Source of the DNA: Streptomonospora mangrovi
GTDB taxonomy: Bacteria > Actinomycetota > Actinomycetes > Streptosporangiales > Streptosporangiaceae
NCBI RefSeq assembly: GCF_027604915.1
Contig: NZ_JAJAQC010000048.1
Coordinates: 1 to 60,023 of the forward strand
Reading direction: 5' to 3'
Length of the DNA stretch: 60,023 nt
Shown here: piece by piece, positions 9,378 to 18,423 of the stretch
How the letters are laid out: every line of letters begins with the position of its first letter
How positions within the stretch are numbered: the first letter of the stretch is position 1
Notes under the pieces: generated by a model
Database searches by the model: none
What the model saw: only the letters and a program-made list of their open reading frames with translations
Told to the model about the DNA's origin: nothing
Translations under genes and position numbers: made by a program

Positions 9378-10534
9378 GGGTAGCCCTCGCCGGAGGCGGC
9401 ACGGCCGGGCATATCGAGCCCGCGCTCTCCCTGGCCGATGCGCTTCGGCGCATCGACCCGCAGACCCAGATCCTGTGTCTGGGCACCGAACGAGGACTGG
9501 AGACCCGCCTCGTTCCCATGCGGGGCTACGAACTGGGGACCATCCCGGCGGTGCCCCTGCCCCGCCGGCTCACCCCCCAGTTGCTCCAGGTGCCCGGCAA
9601 GCTCGCCAGCGCCATCAGCGCGGCGGGCGCCCACCTGGACCGCCTGGGCGCCGACATCCTGGTCGGGTTCGGCGGCTACGTCGCCACCCCCGGCTACCTC
9701 GCGGCGCGCCGCCGCCGCATCCCCCTGGTCATCCACGAGGCCAACCCGCTGCCCGGCCTGGCCAACCGGCTCGGCGCGCGGCTGACCCCCCACGTCTTCA
9801 CCGGCCACCCCCACTGCGACATCCGCCACGGCCGCTTCATCGGCATCCCGCTGCGCGAGCAGATCTCCCAGCTCGACCGCCTGGCCACCGGTGACAAGGC
9901 GCGGGCGCACTTCGGGCTGCGCCCCGAACTCCCCACCCTGCTGATCTTCGGCGGCTCCCAGGGCGCCCAGGCGCTCAACCAGGCCGCCTACGACTCCGCC
10001 GACCACTTCCGGCTGGCCGGGGTGCAGGTGCTGCACGTGGTCGGCCCCAACAACGCCACCGAGCCCGAGGACCGCACCCGCGACGGCGTGCCCTACGTGG
10101 TGGTGCCCTACGTGGACCGCATGGACCTCGCCTACGCCGCCGCCGACGTCGCCATGTGCCGCTCGGGCGCCATGACCTGCGCCGAGCTGACCGCCGTCGG
10201 CCTGCCCGGCGCGTTCGTGCCGCTGCCCATCGGCAACGGCGAGCAGCGCCTCAACGCCGAGCCGATCGTCGAGGCCGGCGGCGGCCTGCTGGTCAACAAC
10301 GCCGACCTCACCCCGCAGTGGATCGCCCAGTACCTCATCCCGCTGCTCACCGACACCGACCGCGTGGTCGCCATGTCGGAGGCCGCCGCCCGCATGGGCC
10401 GCCGCGACGCCGACATGGAGCTGGCGCGCGAGGTCATCGCGATCGCGCGGGGCGAGCGGCCCGCCCCCGAGCCGCCGATCTACGACGACCACGACGACGA
10501 CGGCTACGTCGACGACGGGAAGGACCTGCGGTGA
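9374..10534 (+). CDS. murG: Lipid II synthase MurG (GlcNAc transferase)
   Basis: Membrane-associated GT-B glycosyltransferase that adds GlcNAc to lipid I. The 386-aa protein opens with the Gly-rich GGGTAGH motif at residues 7-13. It has GFGGYVATPGYLAA and HEANPLPGLANR in the acceptor domain, GGSQGAQALN near residue 193, and the UDP-GlcNAc-binding stretch CRSGAMTCAEL followed by LPIGNGEQRLNAEP. The C-terminus has an acidic DDHDDDGYVDD tail beyond the core fold. Start and stop both overlap neighbours by four bases (ftsW, murC), indicating one translation-coupled unit. Confidence 0.97.
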   Translation: MRVALAGGGTAGHIEPALSLADALRRIDPQTQILCLGTERGLETRLVPMRGYELGTIPAVPLPRRLTPQLLQVPGKLASAISAAGAHLDRLGADILVGFGGYVATPGYLAARRRRIPLVIHEANPLPGLANRLGARLTPHVFTGHPHCDIRHGRFIGIPLREQISQLDRLATGDKARAHFGLRPELPTLLIFGGSQGAQALNQAAYDSADHFRLAGVQVLHVVGPNNATEPEDRTRDGVPYVVVPYVDRMDLAYAAADVAMCRSGAMTCAELTAVGLPGAFVPLPIGNGEQRLNAEPIVEAGGGLLVNNADLTPQWIAQYLIPLLTDTDRVVAMSEAAARMGRRDADMELAREVIAIARGERPAPEPPIYDDHDDDGYVDDGKDLR

Positions 10535-11973
10535 GCCTGGTCCAGCCCACCGAGCCGGTGCCGGTCGCCAAGCTGGGCCGGGTGCACTTCGTCGGCATGG
10601 GCGGGGTCGGCATGTCCGGCATCGCCCGGGTGCTGCTCCAGTTGGGCGTGGAGGTCAGCGGCAGCGACGCCAAGGACGGGCGGCTGCTGCGCGACCTCGC
10701 CGAACTCGGCGCCGACACCCACGTCGGCCACGACGCCGCCCACGTCGGCACCGCCGACACCGTCGTGGTGTCCTCGGCGGTGCGCCCCGACAACCCCGAA
10801 CTGGTCGAGGCCCGCCGGCGCGGCCTGCGGGTGCTGCCCCGCGCCGCCGCGCTGGGCGCGCTGCTGCTGGAGCGCCGCGGCGTGGCCGTGGCCGGGACCC
10901 ACGGCAAGACCACCACCACCTCCATGCTCACCGTGGTCCTCCAGCAGGCCGGCGCCGAGCCCGGCTACGTCATCGGCGGCGCGCTGGTCACCACCGGACT
11001 GGGCGCCGACGCCGGCGCCGGCGAGATCGTCGTGGCCGAGGCCGACGAGAGCGACGGCTCCTTCCTGATGCTCTCGCCCGAGGTCGCGGTCGTCACCAAC
11101 GTCGAGGCCGACCACCTGGACAACTACAGCGGCGGCCTGGAGCAGATCCACGCCAACTTCGCCGCGTTCGCCGAGCGCGTGGGCACCACCCTGGTCGCCG
11201 GCGCCGACGACCCCGGCGCGCGCCGCGTCGCCGAGACCGCCGCCGGCCTGGGCAAGCGGGTCCTCACCTTCGGCGAGTCCGCCGACGCCGACTACCGGGT
11301 GTCCGACATCGCCGCCGAGGGCTTCCGCACCGCCTTCACCCTCACCCCGCCCGGCGGCGAGCCGCTGCGCGGGGAACTGGCGGTGCCCGGGCGGCACAAC
11401 GTCCTCAACGCCGCGGCCGCCGTCGCCGCCGCCGACGTGCTGGGCCACGACCCCCAGGTCGCGCTGGCCGGCCTCGCCGCCTACACGGGCGTGGGCCGCC
11501 GCTTCGAGCTGAAGGGCACCTCCGGCGGGGTGTCGGTCTACGACAGCTACGCCCACCACCCCACCGAGATCGCGGCCGACCTGCGCGCCGCGCGCGCGGC
11601 CCTTGACACCCGCGAGTCCGCCGAGGGCGCCGCGCCGGGCCGGGTCGTGGCGGTGTTCCAGCCCCATCTGTACAGTCGCACCCGGATCTTCGCCGCGGAG
11701 TTCGCCGAGGCGCTGGCCCTGGCCGACGAGGCAGTGGTCCTGCCCGTCTACGCCGCGCGCGAGGACCCCGAACCCGGGGTCGGCCCCGAGCTGATCACCG
11801 ACCGCGTTCCCGGCGACGCCGCGCGCGTCCACCTCATCGCCGACCGCGACGAGGCGGTGGCGCGCGCCGCCGCGCTGGCGCGGCCCGGCGACATCGTGCT
11901 GACCATGGGCGCGGGCGACGTCACCGAGCTGGGTCCGCGCATCGTCGCGGCGCTGCCGGGGGCCGAGGACTGA
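10531..11973 (+). CDS. murC: UDP-MurNAc--L-alanine ligase MurC
   Basis: First Mur ligase: adds L-Ala to UDP-MurNAc in the cytoplasm. The 480-aa protein has the N-terminal nucleotide-binding motif VGMGGVGMSGIA, the P-loop GTHGKTTT at about residue 122, and the MurC-type EADESDGSF and YDSYAHHPTEI motifs. A GTG start overlaps the murG stop (GTGA). About 105 bases of G+C-rich DNA separate it from ftsQ, so close coupling ends here. Confidence 0.97.
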   Translation: MSLVQPTEPVPVAKLGRVHFVGMGGVGMSGIARVLLQLGVEVSGSDAKDGRLLRDLAELGADTHVGHDAAHVGTADTVVVSSAVRPDNPELVEARRRGLRVLPRAAALGALLLERRGVAVAGTHGKTTTTSMLTVVLQQAGAEPGYVIGGALVTTGLGADAGAGEIVVAEADESDGSFLMLSPEVAVVTNVEADHLDNYSGGLEQIHANFAAFAERVGTTLVAGADDPGARRVAETAAGLGKRVLTFGESADADYRVSDIAAEGFRTAFTLTPPGGEPLRGELAVPGRHNVLNAAAAVAAADVLGHDPQVALAGLAAYTGVGRRFELKGTSGGVSVYDSYAHHPTEIAADLRAARAALDTRESAEGAAPGRVVAVFQPHLYSRTRIFAAEFAEALALADEAVVLPVYAAREDPEPGVGPELITDRVPGDAARVHLIADRDEAVARAAALARPGDIVLTMGAGDVTELGPRIVAALPGAED

Positions 11974-12079
11974 CCGCCGGCCCGGGCGGCGGGCGCGCCA
12001 AAGGCGCGGGCCGCCGCCGGGACCGGCCGCGGTGCCGGGGGAGTGCGCGGGCGAGCGGGCGAAGGACGGTGAGGGCACG

Positions 12080-12829
12080 GTGAGCGCGACCACCGAGGAG
12101 GCCGCCGCGCGCGGCGCCGAGGGCGGCGGCGGTCCCACCGGGCGCCGCCGGTCCGACCCCTGGAAGGTCGCCTTCGTGGTGCTGCTCATCGTCACGGCGC
12201 TGACCGTGGTCACCTGGGTGCTGCTGGGCTCGCGGCTGCTGGTGGTGCGCGAGGTCGAGGTCACCGGCACCGACCGGCTGGATGCCGCGCAGGTCGCCGC
12301 GGCCGTCGACGTCGCCACCGGCACGCCGCTGGCCCGCGTGGACACCGCCGCCGCAGAGCGGCGCGCCCGCGAGCTGCGCCTGGTGGAGTCGGTGGAGGTC
12401 TCGCGGGGCTGGCCGGCCACCCTGCGGGTGGAGGTGGTGGAGCGCACCCCGCGCCTGGCCATGCGCGCCGGCGACGGCTTCCGCCTGGTCGACGGCGAGG
12501 GCGTGTGCGTGGCCGACACCGACACCCGGCCCGAGGACTACCCGCTGATCAGCGTCGACGGCGACCCCCAGGGGCACCCGGCCGTCGCGGCGGCCGCCGA
12601 GGTGGTGGAGCAAATGCCGGCGGCCGTGGCCGGGAGAGTGGACTCCATCGACGCCCGGGAGCGGGCCGCGATCACGCTCACCCTGGACGACGGCGCCGTG
12701 GTCCAGTGGGGCGGCACCGAGCGCACCGCCCAGAAGAGCGAGATCCTCACCGTCCTGCTGCACGAGCACCCCTCCGGCCCCGAGCGCAGCTACGACGTGA
12801 GCGCCCCCGACATGGCCGTGGTGAAGTAA
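12080..12829 (+). CDS. ftsQ: Cell division protein FtsQ
   Basis: Bitopic division protein that links early and late divisome parts. About 30 cytoplasmic residues precede one membrane segment (around KVAFVVLLIVTALTVVTW). A POTRA domain follows, starting at VREVEVTGTDRL, and then the FtsQ/DivIB beta domain, for about 249 aa in all. The start is uncertain. I use the GTG at 12080, which has GAGGG four to five bases upstream; an in-frame GTG at 12032 would add 16 residues but has no visible ribosome site. Position between murC and ftsZ supports the call. Confidence 0.9.
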   Translation: MSATTEEAAARGAEGGGGPTGRRRSDPWKVAFVVLLIVTALTVVTWVLLGSRLLVVREVEVTGTDRLDAAQVAAAVDVATGTPLARVDTAAAERRARELRLVESVEVSRGWPATLRVEVVERTPRLAMRAGDGFRLVDGEGVCVADTDTRPEDYPLISVDGDPQGHPAVAAAAEVVEQMPAAVAGRVDSIDARERAAITLTLDDGAVVQWGGTERTAQKSEILTVLLHEHPSGPERSYDVSAPDMAVVK

Positions 12830-12983
12830 TCGCCCGGCCCGGCACGGCGCACCGCGCCGCCCTCGGCAGGACCCGGCGGCGCGGAGCGGACCGGGTGGCC
12901 CGGACGGGCGCCGGACGCGAGAGGCCGACATTCCCGACGCGACGCGCCGGGATCGGACATCGCCTCACCGTGCGACACGCCGT

Positions 12984-13082
12984 TAGGCTGAACTCCGTGG
13001 TTAGTTGCCCCTTGGCAGGCCGCGGCCTACTGTCGGGAAGCACTACCGTTGGTTGACATAAGTATGGATCTGAGACTTTAGG
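12984..13082 (+). promoter_or_regulatory. ftsQ-ftsZ intergenic promoter region
   Basis: This lies in a 453-base gap without a convincing long gene. TAGGCT at 12984-12989 is a TANNNT -10 seven bases before a GTG. An exact TTGACA at 13053-13058 is rare in DNA this rich in G+C and is followed 17-18 bases later by CTTTAG/TTTAGG, a weak -10. Streptomyces ftsZ is known to have several promoters in the equivalent gap. Two signals are therefore plausible here, one probably leaderless for the short frame at 12997. Confidence 0.5.
12997..13056 (+). CDS. Possible 19-codon upstream ORF before ftsZ
   Basis: GTG-started frame encoding MVSCPLAGRGLLSGSTTVG. It starts seven bases after the TAGGCT hexamer, so it could be the first codon of a leaderless ftsZ leader transcript. 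Its TGA stop lies inside the TTGACA element at 13053-13058. It has no recognisable similarity and could be chance. The only support is the promoter-to-start spacing. Confidence 0.25.
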   Translation: MVSCPLAGRGLLSGSTTVG

Positions 13083-13282
13083 GCGATTGCGGCGGGCGCC
13101 CGGTGCGGGCGCCGCCCGGCGCCCGCACCGGGAACCCGGCCGGCACTCGCCGGCAGCACGGGCACCCGCAAGAGGAAGACTGTAGAACCGGACAGCCAAC
13201 CGTCCGGGCCGCCACCGGGGGACACAGGGTCCCGCTGCGGTGGGACGGCGGTTGGCCGATGCGAGCGGAAAGGCCCCTCGTC

Positions 13283-14668
13283 GTGGCAGCACCGCAGAAT
13301 TACCTCGCGGTCATCAAGGTCGTCGGCATCGGCGGCGGCGGCGTCAACGCCGTCAACCGGATGATCGAAGAGGGACTCAAGGGCGTCGAGTTCATCGCCA
13401 TCAACACCGACGCTCAGGCGCTGCTCATGAGTGATGCCGACGTCAAGCTCGACGTGGGCCGCGAACTCACCCGCGGACTGGGCGCGGGGGCCAACCCCGA
13501 GGTCGGCCGCAAGGCCGCCGAGGACCACCGCGAGGAGATCGAGGAGGTCCTCAAGGGCGCCGACATGGTCTTCGTCACGGCCGGCGAGGGCGGCGGCACC
13601 GGCACCGGCGGCGCGCCCGTGGTCGCCGACATCGCCCGCTCCCTGGGGGCGCTGACCATCGGCGTCGTCACCCGCCCCTTCGGCTTCGAGGGCAAGCGCC
13701 GCGCCACCCAGGCCGAGGCCGGGATCGCGATGCTGCGCGACGAGGTCGACACCCTCATCGTGATCCCCAACGACCGGCTGCTGTCGATCTCCGACCGCCA
13801 GGTCAGCGTGCTCGACGCGTTCAAGGCCGCCGACCAGGTGCTGCTGTCGGGTGTGCAGGGCATCACCGACCTCATCACCACCCCCGGCCTGATCAACCTG
13901 GACTTCGCCGACGTGAAGTCGGTCATGCAGGGCGCCGGGTCGGCCCTGATGGGCATCGGCTCGGCCCGCGGCGACGACCGCGCCGTGGCCGCCGCCGAGA
14001 TGGCGATCTCCTCGCCGCTGCTGGAGGCCAGCATCGACGGCGCCCACGGGGTGCTGCTGTCCATCCAGGGCGGCTCCGACCTCGGGCTCTTCGAGATCAA
14101 CGAGGCCGCCCAACTCGTGGCCAACTCCGCCGCGCCCGAGGCCAACATCATCTTCGGCGCCGTCATCGACGACGCCCTGGGCGACGAGGTCCGCGTCACC
14201 GTCATCGCGGCGGGCTTCGACGAGCCCCGCAACGAGGCCCTGGGCCCCCAGCGCGACGCCGCGCCGGTGCCCGAGCGCCCGCGCGAGGCCGCCGCGCCGC
14301 CGGCGCCCCCGCGCGCCGAAGTGCGGCCGGTGGCCGCCGAGCCCCGCCGCCCCGAGCCCGCCCCGGAGCCCGAACCCGAGCCCGAGCCGGTGCGCGAGGA
14401 GCCGCGCCGCCCCGAGGCCGCCGCCGAACCCGAGCCCGAGCCCGCACCGGAGCCCGAGCACGAGGAGCCCGAGGCCCACGACGACCCCGAGCCCGAGGAC
14501 GACCACCGCTCCCGCGGCATCCGCGCCGTCAACGACACCGGCTACAGCCAGGTGCGCGGCACCGGCACCGACGGCTCGTTCCCGCGTTCGGGCGAGGTCC
14601 CCACGCCGCGCCGCCGGGTGATCTTCGACGACCCCGACGACCTCGACGTCCCCGACTTCCTGAAGTAG
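13283..14668 (+). CDS. ftsZ: Tubulin-like GTPase FtsZ
   Basis: Forms the cytokinetic Z-ring. From the GTG at 13283 the protein is 461 aa and begins [15 protein letters not shown], as in other actinobacterial FtsZ. The tubulin signature GGGTGTGG lies at about residue 102 and the T7 loop [11 protein letters not shown] near 205. The globular domain ends near GFDE, then a long linker of Glu-Pro repeats leads to the conserved tail [10 protein letters not shown], the known docking site for SepF and other partners. AAAGG about ten bases upstream supports this start; the longer frame from 13103 does not look coding. ftsA is absent, as expected in actinobacteria. Confidence 0.98.
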   Translation: MAAPQNYLAVIKVVGIGGGGVNAVNRMIEEGLKGVEFIAINTDAQALLMSDADVKLDVGRELTRGLGAGANPEVGRKAAEDHREEIEEVLKGADMVFVTAGEGGGTGTGGAPVVADIARSLGALTIGVVTRPFGFEGKRRATQAEAGIAMLRDEVDTLIVIPNDRLLSISDRQVSVLDAFKAADQVLLSGVQGITDLITTPGLINLDFADVKSVMQGAGSALMGIGSARGDDRAVAAAEMAISSPLLEASIDGAHGVLLSIQGGSDLGLFEINEAAQLVANSAAPEANIIFGAVIDDALGDEVRVTVIAAGFDEPRNEALGPQRDAAPVPERPREAAAPPAPPRAEVRPVAAEPRRPEPAPEPEPEPEPVREEPRRPEAAAEPEPEPAPEPEHEEPEAHDDPEPEDDHRSRGIRAVNDTGYSQVRGTGTDGSFPRSGEVPTPRRRVIFDDPDDLDVPDFLK

Positions 14669-14705
14669 GCACCCGGGCGCCGCCCCCGCGCGGCTCCCGA
14701 CCCCG

Positions 14706-14743
14706 GCGTACCGGCGGCGCACCCCGCCGCCGGTACGCTTTTT
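14706..14743 (+). terminator. Intrinsic terminator after ftsZ
   Basis: A perfect 14-bp stem, GCGTACCGGCGGCG (14706-14719) with its complement (14725-14738), closes a five-base loop and is followed by TTTTT (14739-14743). It separates the ftsZ transcription unit from pgeF. This is one of the clearest classical terminators in the window. Confidence 0.92.
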
Positions 14744-14782
14744 CGCGTCCGCGAACCGGTGACGAAAGGTGCGGCCCAGGCA

Positions 14783-15532
14783 ATGGACCAGGCGATGGAT
14801 GCCGCGATCGAGCTGGCCCCCGGCGTGCGCGCCGGGTTCACCCGGCGCCACGACGGCGGGGTCAGCGCCGCCCCCTACGACTCCCTCAACCTCGGCCTGG
14901 GCGTGGGCGACGACCGCGCCGCCGTGCTGGAGAACCGGCGCCGGGCGGCCGCCGGCCTGGGCTTCGACCCCGGGCGCGTGGTGTGGATGGACCAGGTGCA
15001 CAGCGCCGAGGTGGCCGTGGCCGAGGAGCCGGGCGTGGTGGGCCGGGTGGACGGTGTGGTGACCGCGCGGCGCGACCTGGTCCTGGCGGCGCTGGCGGCC
15101 GACTGCCTGCCCATCCTGGCCGCCGACCCCGAGGCGGGCGTGATCGGCGCGGCCCACTCCGGCCGCCTGGGCACCGCCGCCGGGATCGCGACGGAGCTGG
15201 TGGCCGCCATGGTGCGGCTGGGGGCGCGCCCCGAGCGCGTGCGCGCGGTGCTGGGCCCCTCGATCTGCGGGGAGTGCTACGAGGTCCCGGCCTGGATGCG
15301 CGACGAGGTCGCCCGGGCCGTGCCCGAGGCGGCCGCCACCACCCGCGCCGGCACCCCCGGCATCGACATGCGGGCCGCGGCCGCCGCGCAACTGCGCGCG
15401 GCCGATGTCGGCCACGTCGAGGTGGACGGGCGCTGCACCCTGGAGACCCCCGACATCTTCTCCCACCGGCGCGGCGCGCCCACGGGCCGCTTCGCCGGGT
15501 ATGTCTGGTGGCATGGCGATGACCAGGGATGA
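14783..15532 (+). CDS. pgeF: Peptidoglycan editing factor PgeF (YfiH/DUF152, multicopper-oxidase-like fold)
   Basis: Purine-nucleoside/polyphenol oxidase-like family. The E. coli member is reported to remove UDP-MurNAc-L-Ser misincorporation. About 249 aa, with the family's zinc-ligand motifs: DQVHSAEV, AADCLPIL, GAAHSGRLG and a CGECYEV loop. It directly follows the ftsZ terminator and overlaps the next gene. The start is unsure: the ATG at 14783 is used, while the GTG at 14759 and the ATG at 14795 are in frame. The nearest purine-rich site (GAAAGG, 14763-14769) is not ideally placed for any of them. Location next to ftsZ and yggS is conserved in actinobacteria. Confidence 0.88.
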   Translation: MDQAMDAAIELAPGVRAGFTRRHDGGVSAAPYDSLNLGLGVGDDRAAVLENRRRAAAGLGFDPGRVVWMDQVHSAEVAVAEEPGVVGRVDGVVTARRDLVLAALAADCLPILAADPEAGVIGAAHSGRLGTAAGIATELVAAMVRLGARPERVRAVLGPSICGECYEVPAWMRDEVARAVPEAAATTRAGTPGIDMRAAAAAQLRAADVGHVEVDGRCTLETPDIFSHRRGAPTGRFAGYVWWHGDDQG

Positions 15533-16286
15533 CATCACGGGCGCGGGCGGCGCCGGCGCGCAGGAGGCGGTGTTCGCGCGACGCGAACGCCTCCGGGCCA
15601 ACCTGGCGGCCCTGCGCGAGCGGGTGGCGGCGGCGTGCGCGGCTGCGGGCCGGTCGCCCGAGGACGTGCACCTCATCGCGGTGACCAAGACGTTCCCGGC
15701 CTCCGACGTGCGGGCACTGGCCGGCCTGGGCGTCACCGACGTCGGCGAGAACCGCGACCAGGAGGCCGCCGCCAAGGCCGCCGCGTGCGCCGACCTGCCG
15801 CTGCGCTGGCACTTCGTGGGGCAGTTGCAGACCAACAAGGCCAGGTCGGTGGCCCGCTACGCCGACCTGGTGCACTCCGTCGACCGCGAGCGCCTGGTGC
15901 GCGCCCTGGGCGCGCGGGCGCGCGCCGAGGGGCGCCGGGTGGGCTGCCTGGTGCAGGTCAACCTGGATTTGGACTCCGCGGCGGGGGTGCTGGGGCCGCG
16001 CGGCGGGGCCGATCCCGCCGACGTCCTGGCGGTGGCCGACGCCGTCGCCGAGGAGGAGGGGCTGCTGCTGGAGGGGGTCATGGCGGTCGCTCCGCGCGAA
16101 GGCGACCCCGATGCGGCGTTCGCCCGGCTGTATGCGGTCGCCGAGCGGGTCAGGGATCGCTACGCTCAGGCCAGGACGATCTCGGCCGGGATGAGCGGTG
16201 ACCTGGAGGCGGCCGTCCGTCAAGGTGCGACACATCTGCGGGTCGGTACGGCGTTGCTCGATGATCGCAACCCGAACGTGGGGTAA
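15513..16286 (+). CDS. YggS/PLPBP-type pyridoxal-phosphate homeostasis protein (YlmE)
   Basis: PLP-binding TIM-barrel protein involved in vitamin B6 homeostasis; no enzymatic activity is established for the family. About 257 aa. The PLP lysine sits in the VTKTFPASD motif; [18 protein letters not shown] and the C-terminal [15 protein letters not shown] phosphate-binding stretch are all present. It overlaps the pgeF 3' end by about 20 bases. An ATG at 15519 is an alternative start. The gene lies between ftsZ/pgeF and sepF, as in many Gram-positives (ylmE). Confidence 0.92.
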   Translation: MAMTRDDITGAGGAGAQEAVFARRERLRANLAALRERVAAACAAAGRSPEDVHLIAVTKTFPASDVRALAGLGVTDVGENRDQEAAAKAAACADLPLRWHFVGQLQTNKARSVARYADLVHSVDRERLVRALGARARAEGRRVGCLVQVNLDLDSAAGVLGPRGGADPADVLAVADAVAEEEGLLLEGVMAVAPREGDPDAAFARLYAVAERVRDRYAQARTISAGMSGDLEAAVRQGATHLRVGTALLDDRNPNVG

Positions 16287-16411
16287 TGTCCCCACATGGA
16301 CCTTGGCGCCCAAGTGTCGAGTTCGCCCGGCCGGCGGACCCGGGCGGACCTGGGCCGACACGGACACAGTCATCTGCGGTGCAGCACCACAGGGACGACG
16401 GAGGACAAGAG

Positions 16412-16936
16412 ATGGCCGGCGCGATGCGCAAGATGGCGGTCTACCTCGGCCTCGTGGAGGACGACCGCTACGATCACCGCTATGCGGACGAATACGATGA
16501 CTTCGACGACTTCGAGGAAGGCGTCGAGGGCCGCCGCGACCGCGACATCGATCACGGCGGCGACCCCCGTGTCGACTCCATGACGGATGCGGATGACTAC
16601 ACCATGTCCCCTTCAGAGCGGCGCATCCCGACTCACACCACCCCCGCTACCGCGGACCTCGCGCGTATCACTACGCTGCATCCCCGGACGTACAACGAAG
16701 CGCGTACTATCGGAGAGCATTTCCGGGAAGGTATACCGGTGATCATGAACCTCACCGAGATGGTCGACAGCGACGCCAAGCGTCTGGTCGACTTCGCGGC
16801 GGGGCTGATCTTCGGTCTGCATGGCAGTATCGAGCGCGTGACCAACAAGGTGTTCTTGTTGTCCCCGGCTAATGTTGAGGTGACCGCTGAAGACAAAGCA
16901 CGCATCGCCGAGCGAGGGTTCTTCAACCAGAGTTAG
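16412..16936 (+). CDS. sepF: Cell division protein SepF
   Basis: Z-ring membrane anchor and early divisome organiser, which substitutes for FtsA in actinobacteria. 174 aa. A short amphipathic N-terminus ([18 protein letters not shown]) is followed by an acidic linker of about 60 residues, then the SepF/DUF552 domain ([49 protein letters not shown]). GGAGG (16400-16404) lies seven bases before the ATG. Codon use is visibly less G+C-extreme than in the mur genes. Its TAG stop starts an 18-base motif repeated after yggT. Confidence 0.95.
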   Translation: MAGAMRKMAVYLGLVEDDRYDHRYADEYDDFDDFEEGVEGRRDRDIDHGGDPRVDSMTDADDYTMSPSERRIPTHTTPATADLARITTLHPRTYNEARTIGEHFREGIPVIMNLTEMVDSDAKRLVDFAAGLIFGLHGSIERVTNKVFLLSPANVEVTAEDKARIAERGFFNQS

Positions 16937-16951
16937 ATCATCACAGATGTC
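16934..16951 (+). repeat. Copy 1 of TAGA-N3-TCACAGATGTC repeat
   Basis: The motif starts at the sepF TAG stop. TAGA (16934-16937), three variable bases and TCACAGATGTC (16941-16951) recur with identical spacing at 17267-17284, directly after the yggT stop. The copies therefore flank yggT and precede yggT and divIVA respectively. Function unknown; a protein-binding or RNA-processing site is possible. Confidence 0.6.
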
Positions 16952-16975
16952 CAGAGATTGGGTCGGGGAACGACC

Positions 16976-17269
16976 GTGAGTATCGTGCAGTCCGTCGTCA
17001 TCATCCTGCTGAACCTGTTCATGCTGGTGCTGATCGCGCGGCTCGTCTTCGAACTCGTACAGTCGTTCGCACGCTCGTGGCGACCGAGCGGGTTCGTACT
17101 GGTACTCGCGGAGACCACATACACCATCACCGACCCGCCCCTGAGGTTCCTGCGTCGGTTTATTCGACCCGTACGTTTGGGGAGTGTGGCGCTTGACCTG
17201 AGCTTCACCGTCCTCTTCCTCTTCGTGGTGATCCTTATCCAGATCGTAAGTTCGATCTCGTTCATCTAG
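16976..17269 (+). CDS. YggT/YlmG family membrane protein
   Basis: Small integral membrane protein of 97 aa with hydrophobic segments at about residues 3-25 and 70-95. Between them is the family-typical TDPPLRFLRRFIRPVRLG loop. YlmG homologues sit between sepF and divIVA in Gram-positives and cyanobacteria and are linked to division and nucleoid or envelope organisation, but the molecular role is unproven. The GTG at 16976 has GGGGA six bases upstream; an in-frame TTG at 16958 is less likely. Like sepF, it has lower third-position G+C than the flanking genes. Confidence 0.88.
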   Translation: MSIVQSVVIILLNLFMLVLIARLVFELVQSFARSWRPSGFVLVLAETTYTITDPPLRFLRRFIRPVRLGSVALDLSFTVLFLFVVILIQIVSSISFI

Positions 17270-17284
17270 AAGGTCACAGATGTC
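17267..17284 (+). repeat. Copy 2 of TAGA-N3-TCACAGATGTC repeat
   Basis: Second copy, beginning at the yggT TAG stop: TAGA (17267-17270), AGG, TCACAGATGTC (17274-17284). It sits upstream of the predicted divIVA promoters. Only the three spacer bases differ from copy 1. Confidence 0.6.
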
Positions 17285-17316
17285 GGAAAGGTAAGCCCTG
17301 GTTTCGATATGTGGCC

Positions 17317-17360
17317 TTGGTCATGATCTGGATTGCCGTAAGGTCACGATCAGGTAGCGT
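17317..17360 (+). promoter_or_regulatory. Predicted divIVA promoter(s)
   Basis: Two overlapping candidates: TTGGTC (17317-17322) with TAAGGT (17339-17344), and TTGCCG (17333-17338) with TAGCGT (17355-17360). Both have 16-base spacers and TANNNT -10 elements. They lie in the 129-base gap before divIVA, whose ribosome site AAGGAG precedes the ATG at 17399. Independent strong transcription of divIVA would fit its role as an abundant polar scaffold. Confidence 0.5.
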
Positions 17361-17398
17361 CCCTACGGACACAGTCCAAGCGCGCCAAGGAGACGAAC

Positions 17399-18274
17399 AT
17401 GCCGCTTACACCCGCGGATGTGCGGAATAAGCAGTTCAGTACGACCCGGCTCCGGCCGGGGTATGACGAGGAAGAGGTCGACGCGTTCCTCGACGAGGTC
17501 GAGTCCGAGCTGGACCGCCTGATCCAGGAGAACGAGGAGCTGCGCGGCAAGCTCGCCGAGTGCCTGCGCGGCAAGGTGCCCAACGCGGGCATGCAGGACT
17601 TCCAGCAGCCCCAGGACCAGCTTCCGCCCGAGCCGCCCCAGCCCGAGCCCATCCGGCCCGAGCCCCCGCAGCCGGTGGAGCAGCAGATCCCCGCCATGGC
17701 CGGCATGGGACTGCCCGGTTCCGAGGAGAACATGGACACCGCGGCGCGCGTGCTCGCGCTCGCGCAGCAGACCGCCGACCAGGCGATCTCCGACGCCCGC
17801 CGCGAGGCCGACGAAACCCTGGGCCGCGCCCGCCACGAGGCCGACGACATCCTCGGCAAGGCCCGCCGCCAGGCCGAGCAGATCGTCAACGAGGCCCGCG
17901 CCCGCTCCGAGAACCTCGACCGCGACGCGCAGGAGCGCCACCGCCAGGTCATGGGCTCCCTCGTGCAGCAGCGCGAGGAGCTGGAGCACAAGGTCGCCGG
18001 GCTCAAGGACTTCGAGCGCGAGTACCGCAGCCGGTTGAAGGACTACTTCGAGCGGCAGCTCCGCGAGCTGGCCGAGGGGGCCAACGACCACAACGACGTC
18101 GCCCCCAACCCCAACACCACCGGCGGCTTCCAGACCATGGCCCCCACCGGCGGCCAGCCCGGCATGCAGCACACCGGTCCCGGCGGCGGCGTGCCCGGCA
18201 ACCCGTTCGCCCAGCCCGAGCCCGCCCAGCACGGCGGCTACCACCCGGGCGACGGACCGCACGACCGCCGCTGA
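17399..18274 (+). CDS. divIVA: Polar growth scaffold DivIVA (Wag31)
   Basis: Coiled-coil protein that marks curved poles and recruits wall synthesis for tip growth in actinobacteria. 291 aa. The N-terminal DivIVA lipid-binding domain (MPLTPADVRNKQF, then YDEEEVDAFLDEV) spans about residues 1-60. A Pro/Glu-rich insert covers about 62-115, then a long coiled coil (about 120-235) rich in Ala/Arg/Glu heptads, and a Gly/Pro/Gln-rich tail. The interdomain Pro insert is typical of actinobacterial DivIVA. AAGGAG upstream of the ATG is clear. Confidence 0.96.
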   Translation: MPLTPADVRNKQFSTTRLRPGYDEEEVDAFLDEVESELDRLIQENEELRGKLAECLRGKVPNAGMQDFQQPQDQLPPEPPQPEPIRPEPPQPVEQQIPAMAGMGLPGSEENMDTAARVLALAQQTADQAISDARREADETLGRARHEADDILGKARRQAEQIVNEARARSENLDRDAQERHRQVMGSLVQQREELEHKVAGLKDFEREYRSRLKDYFERQLRELAEGANDHNDVAPNPNTTGGFQTMAPTGGQPGMQHTGPGGGVPGNPFAQPEPAQHGGYHPGDGPHDRR

Positions 18275-18423
18275 GCCCCACCGCTGCCGCCACTCCGGTC
18301 GCCGCGCGAGCGCGGCCTCCGGCGTACCAGCGGTAGCAGGCGCGCGGCATGGCGGGCGGCATCCGGCCGCTCCGCCGCGCAGTACCGCACAACACAACCC
18401 TTGAGTGAAGGCTCTCCTGTTCC

